From Candidatus Sulfotelmatobacter sp. (GTDB taxonomy: Bacteria > Acidobacteriota > Terriglobia > Terriglobales > Acidobacteriaceae), in NCBI GenBank assembly GCA_030044775.1, contig JASICF010000496.1, positions 1-7,790 of the forward strand: 7,790 nt of DNA, given 5' to 3'. Each line of letters starts with the position of its first letter. Within the stretch, counting starts at the first letter, position 1. Position numbers and translations under genes: made by a program. The notes beneath the pieces were generated by a model. The model was not told the DNA's origin and ran no database searches. It saw nothing but the letters and a program-made list of their open reading frames with translations. Of the stretch, positions 1-6,475 are shown one piece after another.

Positions 1-219
1 GCCTTTTGCCATGTTGAGCGTGTCGCCTGGCTTCTTGATGGCGTTGCCGAAGCAATCGAGCGTGTTGGTATCGAGAACGTCTCCGGACTTGAGATGCGCA
101 ACCGGCTCAGCCGTGGCAAAGAGATATTTCACGTTGGCGTTGGTGGCGGTGTAGTGGACGACGTTCTGGGCGAAGGAAATGCTCGTCAAGAAGATAAAGA
201 CGGCGACAATAAGGCGCAT
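1..219 (-). CDS. Exported acetamidase/formamidase family protein, N-terminal part (runs off the left edge)
   Basis: Only the first 73 codons are present. Family members (FmdA/AmdA) hydrolyse formamide or short-chain amides to ammonia and the acid. Residues 1-18 form a signal peptide (short basic start, hydrophobic core, FAQ cleavage site), so the product is probably exported, unlike classical cytoplasmic FmdA. The mature start (HYTATNANVKYLFATAEPV, then LKSGDVLDTNTLDCFGN) matches the conserved N-terminal beta-region of the family, where a 'x-x-GD-x-[VL]-x-x-x-T-x-D' stretch is typical. The ATG at 219 has an AGGAG 5 nt upstream (225-229). It is divergent from the GloVer gene. Catalytic residues lie outside the window, so activity and substrate cannot be judged. 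The family call rests on 55 mature residues. The true substrate may not be an amide. Confidence 0.72.
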   Translation of the reverse strand, partial: MRLIVAVFIFLTSISFAQNVVHYTATNANVKYLFATAEPVAHLKSGDVLDTNTLDCFGNAIKKPGDTLNMAKG

Positions 220-243
220 AGATTCTCCTGTGAGGAACAGGGG

Positions 244-249
244 ATTATC
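244..249 (-). promoter_or_regulatory. Possible -10 box for the acetamidase/formamidase-type gene
   Basis: GATAAT on the minus strand, about 25 nt before the ATG at 219. It matches TATAAT at 5 of 6 positions, but no good -35 hexamer is seen 16-18 nt upstream, so the call is weak. Confidence 0.25.
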
Positions 250-298
250 GCAAATCCGCGGGAGGAACGACGGGGATTCTGGATGGCGAGTACCGGTG

Positions 299-304
299 TA
301 TAAT
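299..304 (+). promoter_or_regulatory. Promoter -10 box of the GloVer-repeat gene
   Basis: A perfect TATAAT preceded directly by TG. The -35 region (about 275-282, GATTCTGG) is poor. A transcript from here would start near 311 and carry a leader of about 50 nt. It would still include the alternative ATG at 336, so it does not by itself decide the start codon. Confidence 0.45.
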
Positions 305-350
305 TCGTCCGCGCGAAAGCTCCCCCTTCCCGCGCATGCATCCGTCGCTT

Positions 351-355
351 AGGAG
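351..355 (+). promoter_or_regulatory. Ribosome binding site that sets the start of the GloVer-repeat gene
   Basis: AGGAG lies 7 nt before the ATG at 363. The in-frame ATG at 336 has no such site and would add nine polar/basic residues in front of an otherwise standard signal peptide. Confidence 0.7.
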
Positions 356-362
356 TTGCCGT

Positions 363-2867
363 ATGCGTAATACCCTCCGATTTTCTCAAGTTTCCCTATT
401 GCTGTGGATCGTGGCCCTGTTTGCGTTCTGCTCAGTTTCCGCAGCCGCGTCCAAGGACAAAATTCTTCACGCTTTCTCTTCGCAGGTGCGGGGAGGGTGG
501 CCGGTGGCGATGGTTTCCGATTCGCGGGGAAATCTCTATGGCACCACGCAATTTGGCGGGGATTACAACCTCGGCGCGGTGTATGATTTTTCTCCGAATG
601 CAGGCGGGGGGTGGACGGAAACCGTGCTGCACAGCTTTGCCGGAGGAAATGACGGAAGCTGGCCGATGGCGCTCACCATCGATTCGCAGGGCAATCTTTA
701 TGGCATCACTGAATATGGGCCTGCGGGTTGCTCGAATGGAGGATGCTCCACTGTTTTCGAGATCTCGCGGAGTGCGAGCGGAACGTGGGTCAAGAGCATT
801 CTGTATACGTTTCAGCCCAGCGATCCCATTCCGAACATCGAACTGCTGGTTGCTTCCGGAGGCAATCTTTACGGATCGGCTTTCGATAATTCGTCGGCTG
901 GAAATTCCGCGTTGGTGTATGAGCTGGCTCCAACGGCAGGAACATGGAGCAAGAGCACACTTTATACCTTCTCCGCGGGAACTTATACCGGCGACGGTAT
1001 CTTCGGTCTGGCGTTGGATACGCAGGGCAACGTTTACGGAACGATGGCAAACAGTTCTACGGCGCCGCAAGGATTTGTTTTCGAGTTGACACCTTCCGGC
1101 AGCAGTTGGACGGCGAACACTCTATACACCTTTGCGGGCGGCGCGACGGGCGGCACTCCGACGGGAAACTTGATTTTTCAGAACGGAAACTTATACGGAA
1201 CAACGCTGCAAGGAGGCGCGAACACAAAGTGCGTTCTCCGGTCGGTCGGCTGCGGCGAGGTGTTTGAGCTGGAGCCCGGGTTGGGAGGATGGTCAGAGGT
1301 GGTTCTTTACGCCTTTCCGGGCTATGACTTCGGGAGCGCGATCTATCCGGCGCTTTCCGGCTTCGACAGCGAGGGCAACTTATATGGATTTACCGAGTAT
1401 GGAGGACGCAGCGCCACATGCTCGTATTGCGGCTCGGTTTTCCAATTGTCGCCAAGTGGCAATGGATCGTGGTCGGAGACCAACTTGTGGGTGTTCACGG
1501 CAAAACGCGATGGACTATACCCGGTGGCAATTGCGCTGGGAGGAAACGGGCAGCTTTACGGAATCAATCTGGGGCCCGCCGATATCTTCCCTACGCAAGG
1601 GCAAATCTTTGGCCTGACATCAACTGGCGAGGCTGGAGCGTGGGAATTCAGTGCCCTATATACGTTCCCGACGACCGACGGTCAGTGGCCGGCCCCTGGG
1701 CTGGTTACCGACGGAGCGGGAAACATGTATGGAACCACCGGATACGGAGGCAGGAACAATGTAGGCTCTGTGTTCGAGCTGAGCCCGATCGGGAACGGAT
1801 GGAAGGAAACTGAGCTTTATAGCTTTGGGCCGAAGCCGGAGAGTCTCTATTACAGCGTGGGTCCATCCGCACTGACTCCAGACGGCAAGGGAAATTTCTA
1901 TGGCACTACGCAGTTCGGCGGTGCCGATGGAGTCGGGTCGGTATTCGAAATGAGTCCAAAAGCAGGAGGAGGGTGGCAGGAGACCGATGTGTTCAACTTT
2001 GAGGGAAATGTGCAAATGGAACCAACCGGGGGTGTTGTGTTCGATTCCGCCGGCAACATGTATGGAGTGACTTACAGTGGCGGGCCGGATCGAGTCGGAG
2101 TGGTTTTCAAACTGACGCAAAAGGCGGGCGTCTGGCAAGGGGCAGTCATTTACGCGTTCAAAGGATATCCGGTTGACGGAGCAAACCCACTGGCAGGCCT
2201 GACGGTCGATCCGCAGGGAAATCTTTTTGGCACGACCGAGTATGGCGGATCGGGCGATTGCACGAGCAAGCATGAAGTGGTTGGGTGTGGCACCGTGTTC
2301 GAGCTTTCCTATTCGGCGGGCAGCGGCTGGACGGAGACTGTGCTGCACTCGTTCGCGGGAGCTTCCTCTGGAGATGGGGCCCTGCCATTCGCGGGCCTGA
2401 CTCTCGACAGCTCGGGAAATCTATACGGCACGACCTTCGTGGGCGGCCTTGTGGGGCCGAGGTGCGGATTTTTCGGCAATCAAGGATGTGGAACGGTTTT
2501 CGAATTGTCGCCTTCGAATGGAAAGTGGAGTGAAGCGATCCTTTACGAATTCAGCGGACACAAGTCGGATGGGAGCAACCCCGACGGGCCGTTATTGCAG
2601 GACGGGGCCGGAGATTTCTATGGTGTGGCGAATGCGGGCGGTGAGTATGACTCAGGCGCGATCTTCAAACTCAGTCCAGCGACCGGAGGAGGCTGGACTG
2701 AGAGCGTCATTTATGATTTCGGGGCTGCCACCGACGATGGGAAATATCCGTACGGAAGCTTAATCTTTGGCCTCTCGGGAAATATTTATGGCGTGACACC
2801 GGATGGCGGAATTTCCGGCGGCGTCGACAACAACGGACAGGGAACGGTTTTCGAAGTGAAACCGTAG
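363..2867 (+). CDS. Exported GloVer (gloeo/verruco) tandem-repeat protein, 14 repeats, 834 aa
   Basis: Residues 1-28 are a signal peptide (MRNTLRF, a long hydrophobic core, then SVSAA). The rest is one repeat of about 50-65 residues occurring 14 times. Each has a core like 'L-x-x-D-x-x-GNLYGTT-x-x-GG', an insertion of variable length, then 'G-x-VFELSP', then 'GW-x-E-x-x-LY-x-F'. This is the TIGR03803 gloeo/verruco repeat, annotated as 'choice-of-anchor tandem repeat GloVer-containing protein'. Function is not established. The four-strand spacing suggests beta-propeller blades. The chain opens with a lone 'ILHAF' strand and ends at 'GTVFEVKP' without that strand, as expected if the ends close a ring. 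The mature chain has exactly ten cysteines, as five local pairs. No lipobox, C-terminal sorting signal or catalytic domain is visible, so it is probably periplasmic or released. The start at 363 is chosen for its AGGAG; an ATG at 336 is the alternative. Confidence 0.85.
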   Translation: MRNTLRFSQVSLLLWIVALFAFCSVSAAASKDKILHAFSSQVRGGWPVAMVSDSRGNLYGTTQFGGDYNLGAVYDFSPNAGGGWTETVLHSFAGGNDGSWPMALTIDSQGNLYGITEYGPAGCSNGGCSTVFEISRSASGTWVKSILYTFQPSDPIPNIELLVASGGNLYGSAFDNSSAGNSALVYELAPTAGTWSKSTLYTFSAGTYTGDGIFGLALDTQGNVYGTMANSSTAPQGFVFELTPSGSSWTANTLYTFAGGATGGTPTGNLIFQNGNLYGTTLQGGANTKCVLRSVGCGEVFELEPGLGGWSEVVLYAFPGYDFGSAIYPALSGFDSEGNLYGFTEYGGRSATCSYCGSVFQLSPSGNGSWSETNLWVFTAKRDGLYPVAIALGGNGQLYGINLGPADIFPTQGQIFGLTSTGEAGAWEFSALYTFPTTDGQWPAPGLVTDGAGNMYGTTGYGGRNNVGSVFELSPIGNGWKETELYSFGPKPESLYYSVGPSALTPDGKGNFYGTTQFGGADGVGSVFEMSPKAGGGWQETDVFNFEGNVQMEPTGGVVFDSAGNMYGVTYSGGPDRVGVVFKLTQKAGVWQGAVIYAFKGYPVDGANPLAGLTVDPQGNLFGTTEYGGSGDCTSKHEVVGCGTVFELSYSAGSGWTETVLHSFAGASSGDGALPFAGLTLDSSGNLYGTTFVGGLVGPRCGFFGNQGCGTVFELSPSNGKWSEAILYEFSGHKSDGSNPDGPLLQDGAGDFYGVANAGGEYDSGAIFKLSPATGGGWTESVIYDFGAATDDGKYPYGSLIFGLSGNIYGVTPDGGISGGVDNNGQGTVFEVKP

Positions 2868-2883
2868 CTGCCTTGGCTCGCTG

Positions 2884-2924
2884 AAAACCGCGACTGTGCG
2901 GCGGGTTTGAGCGCTCTATTTTTT
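2884..2924. terminator. Possible shared terminator between convergent genes
   Basis: AAACCGC at 2885-2891 can pair with GCGGGTTT at 2901-2908 with one bulge. On the plus strand this is followed by a small palindrome GAGCGCTC (2909-2916) and TATTTTTT. The T-run is also the last lysine codons of aroDE on the other strand, so it may be incidental. It sits in the 48-bp gap where a bidirectional terminator is expected. Confidence 0.3.
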
Positions 2925-4481
2925 CCGGTTGTTCGCAGCAACTCTGGCGCGTTCCTGCAAAGCGAGGGTGACGACCTGAAGCATGTCATCCTGCGGGGCA
3001 GGCTTGCCGGTCCAGATTTCGAACTGGCGCGCGGCCTGGTGCACGAACATTTCGATGCCGGGGATGATTTGCGCCCCGCGCTGCCGGGCGAGCTTCAGCA
3101 GTGTCGTCTCGACGGGGTCGTAGATCATATCGAAAACATAGCGCGCGTTGATTTCTTTTTCCTGCAGGGGCGTTTCGCGCGAGTTGCCCATGCCGACCGG
3201 CGTGGCGTTGATGATCACATCAAAAGCAAACTTCTTGAGGTCGGTGCGCTTCAGGGAACGGGCGTGAGCGCGGTGGGCCAGCTTCTTCGCGGCTGCGAGA
3301 TTGCGGTTGAGAATGTAAACTTCAGCCCCGCGCTCTTTGAGTCCGAAAACGGCGGCGCGGGCCGCGCCTCCGGCGCCGACCACGAGGATTTTTGCGTCCT
3401 GCAGGGTGCTGAGGCGGCGCTCAAGGGGACGGACCACGCCCGAAGTATCGGTATTGAAGCCGTAAAGCTTGCCATCCTGCGCGCGAACCACGGTGTTGCA
3501 TGCCCCAATCTTGGTGGTGTGAGAATCGGTATTGTCGAGATGGGACAGGATCGCTTCCTTATACGGCATGGTGACGCTGAGGCCGTGGATGGGGATTTCG
3601 CGCACGCAGTTGAGGAGGTCTTTGAGGGTCTTGGCATGCAGCGCAAGATAGACAGCGTTGACGTTTTCGCGCCGGAAAGCGGCGTTCATAATCGCCGGCG
3701 AGAGCGAGTGGCCGATGGGATCTCCGGCGACGCCATAGACGCGCGTGGCGACATCCACCTGTTCGATGCGGTAGACGCTGCGCAGCTCCTGAGCCCTGAT
3801 CTGGCCGGGAGCCGTTTCTTCTCCGGCCGTGGCGGAAGCGAAAGTAAAAACACTGCCGGCGCGCACCCCGAGAACGCGGCTGATGATGCCTTGCTCGCCC
3901 ATGCAGACGCCGACCAGAGAGTGATTATCGGCTTCGCGGCCGAGAAACTGAATCATGCCGACGTTATCGGAAAGCGTAGTGGCAGTGCTAACGACTTTGT
4001 AGAAATCGGCGGGGAAGGCGCGCATTTTCTCCAAAGTTTCGTCAAGCTTCCTGGTGCCGCGAAAATCGTGGACGGAGAGAATGAGAGCCGATCGGTCGCG
4101 CAGCTTTTGCAACTGCACAGGTTTGCACTTCTGCGCGGTCTGGAGCTCGACATCGACGAGCTGGCAGCCGGCCGCGGAAGCCTTCAAGAGGATGTCGAGC
4201 TGGGAGGCGATCGAACCGCGAAACTTGCCTCCGCTCGAGGCACGGCGGCAGGTAGCGATAACGATCGTTCCGGCATGAGTATCGAGGAAATGCCTGATCT
4301 TCGGGAGCGCCAGCCCGGGTCTTGAAATGTAGTCTAACCTGAACTCCAAGAAGGGGTTATCTCGAGCGAGGGTGGATGCTTTTTCGACCAGTTCCGAAGG
4401 ATCGGAAGCGGTAACGGCGACGCAGATACGAGGCAGACGGAGGGGAAAACGGACGGGATGATTATTGGCGGCAGAAATCAT
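2916..4481 (-). CDS. aroDE: Bifunctional type I 3-dehydroquinate dehydratase / shikimate dehydrogenase (AroD-AroE fusion)
   Basis: This cytoplasmic fusion does shikimate pathway steps 3 and 4: dehydroquinate to 3-dehydroshikimate, then NADPH reduction to shikimate. Residues about 17-235 are the type I class I aldolase-type dehydratase. Visible are EFRLD (46-50), catalytic His138 in SVHDF, Schiff-base Lys162 in FYKVV, Arg202 in ISR and the APGQI loop with Gln227. Residues about 247-510 are shikimate dehydrogenase: HSLSP with Ser259/Ser261, VTMPYK with catalytic Lys308, ACNT with Asn329, GFNTD with Asp345, the GAGGAA nucleotide loop (369-374), NR at 392-393 for NADP phosphate, NATPVGM, and a late HQAARQFE motif. 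All key residues of both enzymes are present, and 521 aa fits one full copy of each. The ATG at 4481 has no clear Shine-Dalgarno site. It converges on the GloVer gene and stands alone, not in an aro operon. Confidence 0.95.
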   Translation of the reverse strand: MISAANNHPVRFPLRLPRICVAVTASDPSELVEKASTLARDNPFLEFRLDYISRPGLALPKIRHFLDTHAGTIVIATCRRASSGGKFRGSIASQLDILLKASAAGCQLVDVELQTAQKCKPVQLQKLRDRSALILSVHDFRGTRKLDETLEKMRAFPADFYKVVSTATTLSDNVGMIQFLGREADNHSLVGVCMGEQGIISRVLGVRAGSVFTFASATAGEETAPGQIRAQELRSVYRIEQVDVATRVYGVAGDPIGHSLSPAIMNAAFRRENVNAVYLALHAKTLKDLLNCVREIPIHGLSVTMPYKEAILSHLDNTDSHTTKIGACNTVVRAQDGKLYGFNTDTSGVVRPLERRLSTLQDAKILVVGAGGAARAAVFGLKERGAEVYILNRNLAAAKKLAHRAHARSLKRTDLKKFAFDVIINATPVGMGNSRETPLQEKEINARYVFDMIYDPVETTLLKLARQRGAQIIPGIEMFVHQAARQFEIWTGKPAPQDDMLQVVTLALQERARVAANNRKK

Positions 4482-4519
4482 CTTAAATCAATAGCTTGAA
4501 AGAGAAGTCAGGCGCGCAT

Positions 4520-4547
4520 CTTACAGGGGAGGAACGGCAGATTGCAA
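4520..4547 (-). promoter_or_regulatory. aroDE: Possible aroDE promoter
   Basis: On the minus strand, TTGCAA (4542-4547) and TGTAAG (4520-4525) are separated by 16 nt, each matching the sigma-70 consensus at 4 of 6 positions. The leader to the ATG would be about 30 nt. This is a pattern match only. Confidence 0.25.
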
Positions 4548-4604
4548 CAGTGATTCGCAAAATGTGCCAAAATCTGTTTCCAAGGCCGTGACACCCTCGT
4601 AACC

Positions 4605-4633
4605 TTGACCCCCTCCTACCCGGTTGTTACCTT
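4605..4633 (+). promoter_or_regulatory. Possible promoter of the two-half exported protein gene
   Basis: TTGACC (4605-4610), a 17-nt spacer, then TACCTT (4628-4633). The -35 box is good and the -10 box is weak. The leader to the ATG at 4704 would be about 64 nt. Confidence 0.3.
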
Positions 4634-4703
4634 CCGCAAGTAGCGTTGAATCGGCGGCATTTCGCTGGAAAGCCGGCGTCGGTCGACCTTTTTCGGAGGT
4701 AAC

Positions 4704-5666
4704 ATGCAGAAACTAGGAGTTTTATTGTTGTTGGCTGCGACGGCGAGCTGGGCGCAGTCAACGGCGTCAGCGGCGCCGGGAAACTCGCCCACACCGGACG
4801 GGACCATTCCGACATCAGCGAGCTTTCCGATTCAACGTGTACAGATGCCGACCCATGCCGATATTACCTGCGCCGGATTTATCAGCCAGCACACGATGCC
4901 GGATGCCCACTTTGTGGACGGCGGGTTGGAGACTCCGGAAACGACGAAGTATGTCAATGGGGACATCGTGTATCTGCGAGGCACGGGATATACCGCGGGA
5001 GCACGCTACGAGATCATCCGCGAACTGCGAGATATAAACGAGTATGAAATGTTTCCAGGGCAGTTCAAACTGCTGAAAGCCACCGGCCAGCCTTACGCGG
5101 AGATCGGAGTCGTGCGGATCATCGATACCCGCAGCCGGTCGGCAATCGCGCAAGTCGAGTTTTCGTGCGATCCGGTCAATCCAGGAGACACCGCGATTCC
5201 TTATAACGAGAAACAAACGGTGGAGTTCCACCCGCCGCTGCGCTTTGACCGCTTCCTACCCACGCGCAGCAAAGTTTCTGGCCGAATCGTGATGGCGAGG
5301 GACTTTGACTCCGAGTTGGGAACGGGCCAGAAGGTTTACTTCAATGTGGGATCGAATCAGGGTGTGAAGGTGGGAGACTACTTCCGCGCTGTGCGAAACT
5401 ATGAAGCCGATTTGCGTGATCCGGTGGACTCGCTCTCTTTCAGAGCGTCGGTGAGCGAAGACACGCAGAAGAAGCAGCCGTCGTTCGATCCGGGTTTGTG
5501 GGAAAAGGGCAACGGACCGGTGATTCACGTTCGCGATCTGCCGCGGCGCGCGGTGGGGGAAATTGTAGTGATCGGAACCACGCCGACTACCGCGACGGGA
5601 ATGATTGTGTTCGCTCTTGAAGATGTACACGCCGGCGACGGTGTGGAGCTGGACGAACAGAATTAA
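4704..5666 (+). CDS. Exported protein of unknown function with two related domains, 320 aa
   Basis: I do not recognise a named family. Residues 1-17 are a signal peptide (MQKL, leucine-rich core, SWAQ), followed by a low-complexity Ala/Pro/Ser/Thr stretch to about 48. The rest appears to be one domain twice. Copy 1 (about 85-167) runs NGDIVYLRG, then YEIIREL, then 'EIGVVRI-x-DTRSRSAIAQVEF', then VNPGDTAIP. Copy 2 (about 206-317) runs GQKVYFNVG, then YFRAVRN, then 'AVGEIVVI-x-TTPTTATGMIVF', then VHAGDGVEL. Copy 2 carries a polar insertion at about 235-278. This pattern resembles the C-terminal domain of flagellar protein FlgT and related periplasmic beta-barrel domains; that resemblance is from memory, not a search. 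Cys56 and Cys155 are the only cysteines and could pair. GGAGGT at 4695-4700 lies 3 nt before the ATG. The gene is monocistronic, with a strong terminator downstream and aroDE diverging upstream. Confidence 0.8.
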   Translation: MQKLGVLLLLAATASWAQSTASAAPGNSPTPDGTIPTSASFPIQRVQMPTHADITCAGFISQHTMPDAHFVDGGLETPETTKYVNGDIVYLRGTGYTAGARYEIIRELRDINEYEMFPGQFKLLKATGQPYAEIGVVRIIDTRSRSAIAQVEFSCDPVNPGDTAIPYNEKQTVEFHPPLRFDRFLPTRSKVSGRIVMARDFDSELGTGQKVYFNVGSNQGVKVGDYFRAVRNYEADLRDPVDSLSFRASVSEDTQKKQPSFDPGLWEKGNGPVIHVRDLPRRAVGEIVVIGTTPTTATGMIVFALEDVHAGDGVELDEQN

Positions 5667-5669
5667 GAG

Positions 5670-5711
5670 CAGTGGCCAGTGATTAGTGGTCAGTGATAAG
5701 TGGTCAGTGGC
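5670..5711. repeat. Six tandem copies of a 7-bp repeat
   Basis: Six contiguous 7-mers of form NAGTGRY, read as CAGTGGC, CAGTGAT, TAGTGGT, CAGTGAT, AAGTGGT, CAGTGGC, followed by a decayed CAGCGGA. The array starts 4 nt after the stop codon at 5666 and ends just before the terminator hairpin. It is non-coding. Confidence 0.85.
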
Positions 5712-5717
5712 CAGCGG

Positions 5718-5761
5718 AAATTTCGCCGGGAACGGGATACCGTTCCCGGCGATTTAGTTTT
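5718..5761 (+). terminator. Strong intrinsic terminator, probably bidirectional
   Basis: A perfect 12-bp GC-rich stem (5724-5735 with 5740-5751) with a GATA loop. It is flanked by AAAT on the left and ATTTAGTTTT on the right, which supplies the T-rich tail for the plus-strand gene. On the minus strand the tail is only AAATTT, so termination of the AMMECR1 gene from the right is possible but weaker. Confidence 0.85.
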
Positions 5762-5765
5762 AGAA

Positions 5766-5803
5766 ATCAGGGATCAGAATTAGGGCGCGGTCAGCGATCA
5801 GGA
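5766..5803. repeat. Degenerate second block of 7-bp repeat units
   Basis: The 7-mers ATCAGGG, ATCAGAA and TTAGGGC are contiguous (5766-5786). After 3 nt come GTCAGCG and ATCAGGA (5790-5803). The unit is related to, but more decayed than, the array on the other side of the hairpin. Confidence 0.5.
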
Positions 5804-5827
5804 GCCGTGCCCGCCGACCGCTGAATG

Positions 5828-6475
5828 CTAGCCGCCGAGTTTCTCTCCGAAAACTTCCGCGGTGAAAGCTTCGATGGTGGCGCCTTTCTGCCAGGCATCA
5901 ATCGGCAATCCCGCTTTCAGGCAGGTCTGCTCCAGAAAAGTCACGCGATCCCATCCGTGTTCCAGCGGAACCTGCGGCAAGAGCAGGCCGCGCCGACCGT
6001 GAGCGCTGATGAGCAGGCCGTGCCGGCCTGTCTCGATTTCCTCGGGCTGAATGGCGCGCGCCGGCGAAAGAATGCTGAGCTGAATTTCGAGATAAGGAGC
6101 TTCGTCGCGAGTTACAGGGGGAAAACGGTTGTCATCGAAGGCCGCAGCGCGGGCGGTTTCGGCAACGGCGCGGTAAACCGGGTAGACGGGAAGGATGTAG
6201 CCGACACAGCCGCGCAACTCACCGTGGAAGTAGAGCGAAGTGAAAGCGCCGCGAGGTTCCGCCAGATGGGGCGAAGGTGAATCGAGCGAAATGTCGCGAT
6301 GCTCTGTCGCCGAAAGAATCGAGTCGTGGGCCAGCCGCAACAATGACGATCGCTCTTCGGCGGAGAACTCGCCCGCATCGAGTTGCAACGCCGCCGAGGT
6401 TCCCGGTGCGGCGCTTCGTGATGGCGGGGACGGCGGCGATGCCGGCGAATTAGGCGGAGGGGGCGACATCGGCAT
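5828..6475 (-). CDS. amrA: AMMECR1-domain protein (AmmeMemoRadiSam system protein A)
   Basis: A 215-residue protein with a full AMMECR1 domain (about 36-212). Visible are the hallmark RGCVGY at 88-93 in 'GEL-RGCVGYI', a central 'FPPVTRDEAPYLEIQLSILS' segment (118-137) and 'GLLLPQVPLEHGWD' (163-176). The family is one of three co-inherited proteins (AMMECR1, Memo, radical SAM) of unknown biochemical role; the strictly conserved Cys90 suggests chemistry there. Memo and radical SAM partners are not in this window. The start is uncertain. ATG at 6475 (or 6469) overlaps pgsA by 26 nt and has no clear Shine-Dalgarno site, and it gives a Pro/Ser-rich leader of about 30 residues before the domain. 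A TTG at 6388 would remove most of that leader. The open frame back to 6664 lies inside pgsA and is not coding. Translation is probably coupled to pgsA. Confidence 0.85.
   Translation of the reverse strand: MPMSPPPPNSPASPPSPPSRSAAPGTSAALQLDAGEFSAEERSSLLRLAHDSILSATEHRDISLDSPSPHLAEPRGAFTSLYFHGELRGCVGYILPVYPVYRAVAETARAAAFDDNRFPPVTRDEAPYLEIQLSILSPARAIQPEEIETGRHGLLISAHGRRGLLLPQVPLEHGWDRVTFLEQTCLKAGLPIDAWQKGATIEAFTAEVFGEKLGG

Noticed and set aside
336..362. ATG 336 as the start of the GloVer gene
   Set aside because: It lacks a ribosome site, while ATG 363 has AGGAG at ideal spacing and opens directly into the signal peptide.
363..461. Lipoprotein signal in the GloVer protein (Cys23 after LFAF)
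   Set aside because: The residue before the Cys is Phe, which does not fit a lipobox. A standard signal peptidase I site (SAA) follows.
2907..4325. A 472-codon open frame on the plus strand opposite aroDE
   Set aside because: It is the mirror of a GC-rich gene with every motif of two enzymes. The antisense translation shows no family features and has no ribosome site.
4557..4569. A sigma-54-like TGGCAC...TTGC on the minus strand upstream of aroDE
   Set aside because: The GG and GC elements are 8 nt apart and not the required 10, so it should not work as a -24/-12 promoter.
4558..4577. Two tandem decamers (CAAAATGTGC, CAAAATCTGT) in the aroDE divergent intergenic region
   Set aside because: The 10-bp spacing hints at regulator half-sites, but only two imperfect copies exist in an AT-rich patch. 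This is not enough to call an operator.
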